DNA of 10,881 bases from contig NZ_JBNPVX010000056.1 of the NCBI RefSeq assembly GCF_050434145.1, forward strand, positions 1 through 10,881, read 5' to 3'. This DNA comes from JAISST01 sp050434145 (GTDB lineage Bacteria > Fusobacteriota > Fusobacteriia > Fusobacteriales > Fusobacteriaceae). A program made the position numbers and the translations under genes. The notes under the pieces are model-generated. The model saw nothing but the letters and a program-made list of their open reading frames with translations. It was not told the DNA's origin and ran no database searches. Within the stretch, counting starts at the first letter, position 1. Each line of letters starts with the position of its first letter. Below are positions 5,982 to 10,881 of this stretch, piece by piece.

Positions 5982-7487
5982 CTAACTAAAGTTTTTTTTG
6001 TAATCTTTAATTACTTCTTTCAATTTATCTTCTATTTCTGGGCTTATTGTTTTCTTATCTCTAATTTCTTTTAATATTGTACTTTCTTCTCTTTTTAGAT
6101 ATTCCAATAGCCCTATTTCAAAATCTTTTACTTTCTCAAGTGAAACAGAATCTAAAAATCCTTTGGTTACACAATAGAAAGAGATTACTTGATCCTCCAC
6201 AGTAAATGGTTTATATTGATCTTGCTTCAATACTTCCATAATTCTATTTCCTCTATCTAGCTGGGCTTTCGTAGCTCTGTCTAAATCAGAACCAAATTGT
6301 GCAAATGATAACAGCTCATTATACTGTGCAAGTTCTAATTTTACCCTAGAAGCAACTTGTTTCATTGCCTTTATTTGTGCTGCACCTCCTACCCGAGATA
6401 CTGATATTCCTGCATCTATTGCTGGTCTAAAACCAGAGTTGAATAGTTTTGAATCCAAAAATATTTGACCATCAGTAATTGATATAATATTTGTTGGAAT
6501 GTATGCAGATACATCCCCTGCTTGTGTTTCTACTATAGGAAGTGCTGTAATAGAACCACCACCTAATTCATCAGATAATTTGGCAGCTCTTTCTAGCAAT
6601 CTTGAATGTAAGTAGAAAACGTCTCCTGGAAAAGCTTCTCTTCCAGGTGGTCTTTTTAATAACAATGACATCTCTCTGTAAGCAACAGCATGTTTTGATA
6701 AATCATCATAAATTATCAATACATGTTCACCTTTATCCATGAAATACTCTCCCATGGCTACTCCAGAATATGGAGCCATGTATTGTAACGGCGCTGACTC
6801 CGAAGCCGTCGCTGCTACTATAATAGTATACTCCATTGCTCCTAAATCTTCTAATCTTTTATACAATTGAGCCACTGTAGATCTTTTTTGACCTATTGCA
6901 ACATATATGCATTTCACCCCTGTGCCTTTTTGATTGATGATAGTATCTATAGCAATAGCAGTTTTTCCTGTCTGTCTATCTCCAATAATCAATTCTCTTT
7001 GTCCTCTACCAATAGGTACCATCCCATCAATTGACTTTAATCCAGTTTGTAATGGCTCAAATACTGGCTTTCTTGAGATGATTCCAGATGCTTTTCTTTC
7101 GATTTCCATATATTTTTCTGATTTTATTTCCCCTTTACCATCTATTGGTTCTCCTAGAGCATTCACAACTCTTCCTAGTAAACCTGGCCCAGCTGGTACA
7201 GAAACAACTCTTCCTGTAGCTTTTACTTCGTCCCCTTCTTTTATTTGAGAACAATCTCCTAATACAACTGCCCCTACATTGTTTTCTTCCAAATTTAGTG
7301 ACATTGCCATTGTTCCATTGGCAAACTCTAAAAGTTCTCCAGACATAACATTATTTAACCCATATATTCTAACAATTCCATCTCCAACTTCTAATACAGA
7401 ACCTGATGTTTTTATATCAAGACTTTTTTTATAATTTTCAATTTCTTTTTTTATTATACTGCTTATTTCTTCTGGTCTTATTTTCAA
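5982..7487 (-). CDS. atpA: ATP synthase F1 alpha subunit
   Basis: 501 aa, typical length. N-terminal beta-barrel with KTSGSVLEVGDGIVRIYGL (26-44); P-loop GDRQTGKT (169-176); Walker B VLIIYDD (256-262); and the arginine finger Arg365 in SVSRVGGAAQIK, which completes the beta-subunit catalytic site. Three copies alternate with beta and bind nucleotide non-catalytically. The start is TTG: MKIRPEEISS is the canonical N-terminus, no nearby ATG fits, and AGGAGGTG at 7497-7504 is 9 nt upstream. The TTG directly follows the atpH TAG stop in the same frame, so the two genes form one frame separated by a single stop codon. Confidence 0.98.
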   Translation of the reverse strand: MKIRPEEISSIIKKEIENYKKSLDIKTSGSVLEVGDGIVRIYGLNNVMSGELLEFANGTMAMSLNLEENNVGAVVLGDCSQIKEGDEVKATGRVVSVPAGPGLLGRVVNALGEPIDGKGEIKSEKYMEIERKASGIISRKPVFEPLQTGLKSIDGMVPIGRGQRELIIGDRQTGKTAIAIDTIINQKGTGVKCIYVAIGQKRSTVAQLYKRLEDLGAMEYTIIVAATASESAPLQYMAPYSGVAMGEYFMDKGEHVLIIYDDLSKHAVAYREMSLLLKRPPGREAFPGDVFYLHSRLLERAAKLSDELGGGSITALPIVETQAGDVSAYIPTNIISITDGQIFLDSKLFNSGFRPAIDAGISVSRVGGAAQIKAMKQVASRVKLELAQYNELLSFAQFGSDLDRATKAQLDRGNRIMEVLKQDQYKPFTVEDQVISFYCVTKGFLDSVSLEKVKDFEIGLLEYLKREESTILKEIRDKKTISPEIEDKLKEVIKDYKKNFS

Positions 7488-8054
7488 CTAAATTTGCACC
7501 TCCTGTTCTGAAATTTCACCATATTTCTTCATCATTTCTAGATCTTTTCTTACTGAACCATCAGTAACTTTATCATCTATTTTGATGATTCCTCCACCTA
7601 TTATCGATGGATCTATTTTTACAGTCAATTCAATTTCTTTTCCTGTTTTTTTCTTAATATTTTCTTCTAATTTTTTCTTCTGATTCTCAGTTAATTCTTT
7701 TGAAAATATTCCTACCACTTTTAAAATTCTATTTTTCATATAATAAATTTTTAAATATTCACTGACTATATTTTTTATAAAACTTATTCTATTTTTATCT
7801 AATATATAATCTACTATTTCCATATCTTCAGTAGACTTAGTTATATTATTTTCTAGAAATAATTTGTCCACAAATATTGTCTTTTCTTTTGTTTTGATCA
7901 ATGGATGAGTAATAAAATTTTTGAAATCTAAATTTTTTTTGTATAAAATCATGATATTGTTCAATACTTCATAAATCTCTCTTACTCTTCCTTTTTCTTC
8001 TGCTACTTCATATATAGCCTTTGCATATCTATTTCCTATTTTATTTTTAACCAT
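7488..8054 (-). CDS. atpH: ATP synthase F1 delta subunit
   Basis: 188 aa (family about 175-180). Delta caps the alpha3-beta3 head and joins it to the b-subunit peripheral stalk. The N-terminal helical domain begins with NRYAKAIYEVAEEKGR. The C-terminal part has the family motif IDPSIIGGGIIKIDDKVTDG followed by SVRKDL. ATG start 2 nt after atpF, with AGGGG inside the atpF end. It ends in TAG immediately next to the atpA TTG start. Confidence 0.95.
   Translation of the reverse strand: MVKNKIGNRYAKAIYEVAEEKGRVREIYEVLNNIMILYKKNLDFKNFITHPLIKTKEKTIFVDKLFLENNITKSTEDMEIVDYILDKNRISFIKNIVSEYLKIYYMKNRILKVVGIFSKELTENQKKKLEENIKKKTGKEIELTVKIDPSIIGGGIIKIDDKVTDGSVRKDLEMMKKYGEISEQEVQI
7497..7504 (-). promoter_or_regulatory. 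Strong ribosome binding site supporting the TTG start of atpA
   Basis: AGGAGGTG within the 3' end of atpH, 9 nt before TTG at 7487. A full-strength Shine-Dalgarno is what an inefficient TTG codon would need for a highly expressed subunit. Confidence 0.9.
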
Positions 8055-8056
8055 AA

Positions 8057-8548
8057 TTATTCCCCTATCTCATTTATGAATTCATCTATTAAGTTAGATG
8101 TTGTATCAGGGTCTATGTTTTTCTTTATAATTTTTTCAGCCATTTTCACAGCTAAATCTACTGCTTCTTTTTGTATTTCAGATTTAGCTTCTTTTTTCAT
8201 TCTTTCTACTTCAAGATTTGCATCTTCAAGTATTTTATCTTTTTTCTCTCTGGCTTCTTTTAGAATTTCTTCTCTTTCATCATATGATTTTATTTCTGTA
8301 TCCCGTATCATTGTATCTGCTTTATTTTTAGCTTCTTTCAATATTTCATCTGATTTTTTTTCCCTTTCTTCTGCCATCAAATTCCTTTCTTTGGCTTTTT
8401 CCATATCATTAATTATTTTTTCTTTTCTTTCTTGAATAATTTTTGATATGGGAATTTTGAACCATTTATTGAATATAAATATCAATATAAAAAAGTTTAT
8501 TATCTGCCAAAATAGGTTAATATCTACAGCAATGGTTTTTGCTTCCAA
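8057..8548 (-). CDS. atpF: ATP synthase Fo b subunit
   Basis: 163 aa, normal size. A single membrane helix near the N-terminus (about 10-29, INLFWQIINFFILIFIFNKW) is followed by a long charged coiled-coil rich in Lys, Glu and Ala. This is the peripheral-stalk architecture that holds F1 against rotation; the C-terminus binds delta. Only one b gene is present, so it would act as a homodimer. The start is TTG: an in-frame TAG lies two codons upstream, and AGGAGG at 8555-8560 is 6 nt away. The gene lies 44 nt after the c-like paralogue. Confidence 0.96.
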   Translation of the reverse strand: MEAKTIAVDINLFWQIINFFILIFIFNKWFKIPISKIIQERKEKIINDMEKAKERNLMAEEREKKSDEILKEAKNKADTMIRDTEIKSYDEREEILKEAREKKDKILEDANLEVERMKKEAKSEIQKEAVDLAVKMAEKIIKKNIDPDTTSNLIDEFINEIGE

Positions 8549-8554
8549 TTTCTA

Positions 8555-8560
8555 CCTCCT
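8555..8560 (-). promoter_or_regulatory. Ribosome binding site supporting the TTG start of atpF
   Basis: AGGAGG on the minus strand with a 6-nt spacer to TTG at 8548. An in-frame stop between this site and the TTG rules out any longer start. Confidence 0.88.
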
Positions 8561-8592
8561 TATAGAGAGATCTATTAGTTTAGTTCCTTTTT

Positions 8593-8907
8593 TCAAATTA
8601 TTGCTTTTAATAATGGATTTGCAAACAATAGTATAAGAGCTACCACTAGAGAGTATATCCCAGTAGAACCAGCTATTGCACTTCCCAATATCATTGTAGA
8701 AATAATATTACTTCTACTTTCAGGATATTTTGCACAGGATTCAGATGCTGACCCTGTAGCATAACCAGTACCAACAGCTGGTCCTAGTCCTCCTATCATT
8801 GAAAAGCCAGCTCCTATAGCTGAAGAAGCAAGAATAATTGTCATAGCCAGTATTCTTCTATCCATTTGTTTACAAATTTCCCATGCTCTCCAAAAAATTT
8901 CTCGCAT
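8593..8907 (-). CDS. c-subunit-like paralogue lacking the ion-binding carboxylate
   Basis: 104 aa, a two-helix hairpin of the Fo c family. By hand alignment about 55 of 86 residues match the adjacent atpE product. Helix 1 keeps the glycine packing motif (GAGFSMIGGLGPAVGTGYATG is close to atpE), and helix 2 reads STMILGSAIAGSTGIYSLVV. The essential helix-2 Glu is Gly80 (GGT codon), and the helix-1 Gln/Glu position is Thr47. The Ser-Thr that follow the Glu in Na+-type rings remain. The polar loop is KYPE rather than RQPE. An extra ~15 residues (MREIFWRAWEICKQM) precede helix 1; AGGTGG 8 nt upstream supports this start. It lies between atpE and atpF with tight spacing. It may be a non-ion-carrying ring member, an assembly factor, or a decaying duplicate, although the frame is intact and the rest of helix 2 is strongly conserved. 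Confidence 0.93.
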   Translation of the reverse strand: MREIFWRAWEICKQMDRRILAMTIILASSAIGAGFSMIGGLGPAVGTGYATGSASESCAKYPESRSNIISTMILGSAIAGSTGIYSLVVALILLFANPLLKAII

Positions 8908-8931
8908 TTTACAAACACCACCTAATATAAA

Positions 8932-9249
8932 TTATTTAGCTATTAATGAAAAACCATCTGTTATTACTTTCACAAGTGGATTAGCATATAATAATATAAG
9001 GGCAATTACTAGTGAATATATTCCTGTAGACTCTGCTATAGCATTTCCTAATATCATTGTAGAATAAATATCACCTTTCGCTTCTGGTTGTCTTGACACA
9101 GCTTCTACTGCTTTTCCTGCTGCATAACCTTCTCCTATTCCTGGTCCTACTCCTGCTATCATTGCTAAGCCAGCACCTACTGCTGAACCTGCCAATATTA
9201 TCGTTTTTGCTAACAAAAGATCTTCTGCATTTACTGGTATCATACTCAT
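8932..9249 (-). CDS. atpE: ATP synthase Fo c subunit, two-carboxylate Na+ type
   Basis: 105 aa, longer than the usual 75-90 because of short N- and C-terminal tails. Two membrane helices form the rotor-ring hairpin. Helix 1 has GAGLAMIAGVGPGIGEGYAA with Glu40. The polar loop is RQPEAKGD (53-60). Helix 2 has NAIAESTGIYSLVIALILLY with Glu73, Ser74 and Thr75. By alignment to Ilyobacter c these are positions 32, 65, 66 and 67. Glu at both 32 and 65 is the two-carboxylate Na+ site described for Fusobacterium nucleatum, so Na+ coupling is likely. ATG start with GGGAGG 6 nt upstream, a strong site as expected for the most abundant Fo subunit. It lies 59 nt after atpB. Confidence 0.97.
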   Translation of the reverse strand: MSMIPVNAEDLLLAKTIILAGSAVGAGLAMIAGVGPGIGEGYAAGKAVEAVSRQPEAKGDIYSTMILGNAIAESTGIYSLVIALILLYANPLVKVITDGFSLIAK

Positions 9250-9308
9250 TTTTTGCCTCCCTTTATTTAATTATTTATATTTTATTTTTTAGAAATAAAC
9301 TTACTTTC

Positions 9309-10763
9309 TTATACTGCCTCTTTTTGCAAATCTTCCTTTGATATACTTTCTGTCTTTTCATCATATTCTCTATCACCATAAGCCCCACTTATATATACCA
9401 TTGTCAGCATAGAAAACACAAATCCCTGCACCACACCAGAAAATAAGTCAAAATACAAGTGAAGAGGTGCTACAATCATAGCTAATGGCCCATAGGATGT
9501 TGTTGCCATATATAACAATCCTATAATTACTGACCCTGCAAACATGTTTCCAAAGAGACGCAGTGATATATTTACTGGTTTTGATATTTCGCCAATTATA
9601 TTTAATGGTGCCATAAGAAATATTGGATCCAAAAAACCTTTTATATAATTTCTGAGACCATTAGTTTTTAGACTAACAGCTGTAAATATGATTGCTGTCA
9701 ATATTGCCAATCCGACTGTAGTATTTAAATCAGCTGTAGGAGTTCTCAGTGCAGGCGATATTCTTATAATCCCATCTATCCCCTTGACTACTTTTGGTAC
9801 TGGGAAAAACGCAACAATATTTGACAATATTATAAATAACAACAATGATGATATATAAGAAAAATATTTCTTTCTCCAAGTATTTAACATTTGACCTGTA
9901 ATCATATCAAATGCTCCATATAGACTTTCCAATATAGTCTGAAACTTCCCTGGAATAATTTTCAAGTTTTTGGTGCCAAAATAGAATGTTAAAAATATCA
10001 ATCCAATTATAAACCATGTGGTAATTACTGTAAGGGTTACTGGTAGTCCAAAGCCGTTTTGCGTGACTTCAGCTATTTTATCTAAATTCATAACCCATGG
10101 AAAATTTTGCATACTTTCAGGAACTGGAATAAAGAATACAGGGGTCACTCCCTCTACTAGTGGTGGAGTTTCAAATATTATTTTCCCAAATATTCCATAG
10201 TTAGCCATTGCTCCAAATGCTGCTCCAATAGCTAAAATCACTAAAAAAATCTGTTGTTTTAGTGATTTTGGTAAAAATAAATTTACCAATTTTTTTCCAA
10301 GTTTTAATATAATTTTGCAAATCATTATTGGAATTTTATAACAAATAAGTGCCAATATTGCTTTCGGGACTTTATAAAAAATAGTTAACAATAACTTTGG
10401 TATCTTGTTACATAATAATTTATATGACCATTGCAGAAAAGTCGGAATATTTGTTACACATTTTACTATTCCTTTGGCTAGACATATTACCAAAAGAACA
10501 ATTTTTTTTAGAATAAAAACTATTCCTTTGAGTAAAGATATAATTGCTATTGGAATCTTCTTTGCTAGCCAAAATAAAAAAAATCCAGTTTTTCGTGCTA
10601 TACTAGGAAAATTTGTTATTAATTTGATTCCTAATTTACAAAATAATAGAATAAAATTTTTTATCCACAGTATAAGGTCATAAACAAGTAAAAAAATATC
10701 TTTTACTCCACCATATAAAATTTGTGGTAAATTTTTAAAAAATTCACTAATATCTTTTAACAT
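9309..10763 (-). CDS. atpB: ATP synthase Fo a subunit with a large N-terminal repeat extension
   Basis: 484 aa, against roughly 230-300 for ordinary AtpB. The core starts near 186-200 (PPLVEG at 200-205, as in other a subunits) and contains the ion-channel helices: SKPVNISLRLFGNMFAGS with the essential Arg402, and DLFSGVVQGFVFSMLTMVYI with Gln446. Residues 1-170 are additional. They are hydrophobic, rich in Lys and Cys, and built of degenerate units that begin with K-K-I-P, T-N-F-P, N-K-I-P or Y-K-V-P, with an 18-residue spacing in the best part. GAGGTG 4 nt before the ATG at 10763 supports translation from the long start. An internal ATG at residue 186 has only a poorly spaced GGAG. First visible gene of the operon; the 118 bp upstream show no convincing promoter. 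Confidence 0.95.
   Translation of the reverse strand: MLKDISEFFKNLPQILYGGVKDIFLLVYDLILWIKNFILLFCKLGIKLITNFPSIARKTGFFLFWLAKKIPIAIISLLKGIVFILKKIVLLVICLAKGIVKCVTNIPTFLQWSYKLLCNKIPKLLLTIFYKVPKAILALICYKIPIMICKIILKLGKKLVNLFLPKSLKQQIFLVILAIGAAFGAMANYGIFGKIIFETPPLVEGVTPVFFIPVPESMQNFPWVMNLDKIAEVTQNGFGLPVTLTVITTWFIIGLIFLTFYFGTKNLKIIPGKFQTILESLYGAFDMITGQMLNTWRKKYFSYISSLLLFIILSNIVAFFPVPKVVKGIDGIIRISPALRTPTADLNTTVGLAILTAIIFTAVSLKTNGLRNYIKGFLDPIFLMAPLNIIGEISKPVNISLRLFGNMFAGSVIIGLLYMATTSYGPLAMIVAPLHLYFDLFSGVVQGFVFSMLTMVYISGAYGDREYDEKTESISKEDLQKEAV
10284..10736 (-). repeat. Degenerate repeats coding for the AtpB N-terminal extension
   Basis: Protein units start at residues 10 (KNLP), 50 (TNFP), 68 (KKIP), 86 (KKIV), 104 (TNIP), 119 (NKIP), 130 (YKVP) and 142 (YKIP). 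Spacing is 18 residues from 50 to 104 and shorter afterwards. The DNA keeps a trace of the duplication: the 12 bases ACTATTCCTTTG (plus strand) occur at 10465-10476 and again at 10519-10530, exactly 54 bp or 18 codons apart, encoding the shared K-G-I-V. Confidence 0.65.
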
Positions 10764-10881
10764 TTCTCACCTCATAATATAGTAAATTTTGATAACCAAA
10801 TAAATCTTAAATTAAGTAACTATCTTTTATGATTTTTTAATTTATGATAATTTTAGATTATTTCACACACTGATATTTTAT

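Noticed and set aside
8593..8907. Treating the c paralogue as a pseudogene or sequencing error of atpE
   Set aside because: The frame is complete, the ribosome binding site is good, differences are spread over the gene, and the Glu-to-Gly change needs two base changes. It remains possible that it is not functional, but the sequence gives no sign of decay.
10774..10781. TATATT/TATTAT as a -10 box for the atp operon
   Set aside because: Transcription would begin only about 5 nt before the atpB ATG, leaving no room for the ribosome binding site, and no good -35 lies at the right distance.
10780..10881. TGTGAAATAAT-like half-site resembling a Rex redox-repressor operator upstream of atpB
   Set aside because: Only one half of the palindrome is present; the second half does not match, so it is likely chance in A/T-rich DNA.

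Overview
The window is low-GC bacterial DNA and most probably comes from a member of the Fusobacteriota. The main support is the ATP synthase c subunit. It has a glutamate in helix 1 at the position that is Gln32 in Ilyobacter, plus the helix-2 Glu-Ser-Thr set, and this two-carboxylate Na+ site is known from Fusobacterium nucleatum. Genus cannot be decided from the window.

Layout, left to right. (1) Positions 1-430, minus strand: tRNA-Thr(TGT), tRNA-Glu(TTC), tRNA-Tyr(GTA) and the first 21 codons of tuf (EF-Tu), preceded by a near-consensus promoter. (2) 497-1576, minus: a divergent FtsZ-family protein that keeps the tubulin signature loop and an FtsZ-type C-terminal peptide but has altered nucleotide-binding and T7-loop residues. 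(3) 1839-2672, plus: nfo, endonuclease IV, with an extended -10 promoter. It converges on the ATP synthase operon, and a bidirectional hairpin terminator lies between them. (4) 2803-10763, minus: a complete F1Fo ATP synthase operon, transcribed as atpB - atpE - second c-like gene - atpF - atpH - atpA - atpG - [insert] - atpD - atpC.

The operon departs from the standard plan in three ways. A second c-subunit gene follows atpE. It is about 64% identical to atpE, but the essential helix-2 glutamate is glycine and the helix-1 carboxylate is threonine. AtpB carries roughly 170 extra N-terminal residues made of degenerate, lysine-punctuated hydrophobic repeats with an 18-residue period. A ~315-bp element of about 48% GC, bounded by imperfect terminal inverted repeats and a direct repeat, sits between atpG and atpD, 4 bp upstream of the atpD ribosome binding site.

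Together the operon genes encode all of F1 (alpha, beta, gamma, delta, epsilon) and Fo (a, b, c). The c-like paralogue and the enlarged a subunit lie on the two faces of the ion channel, so an Fo with altered ion stoichiometry or assembly is the most interesting possibility here. That is inference, not shown by the sequence.
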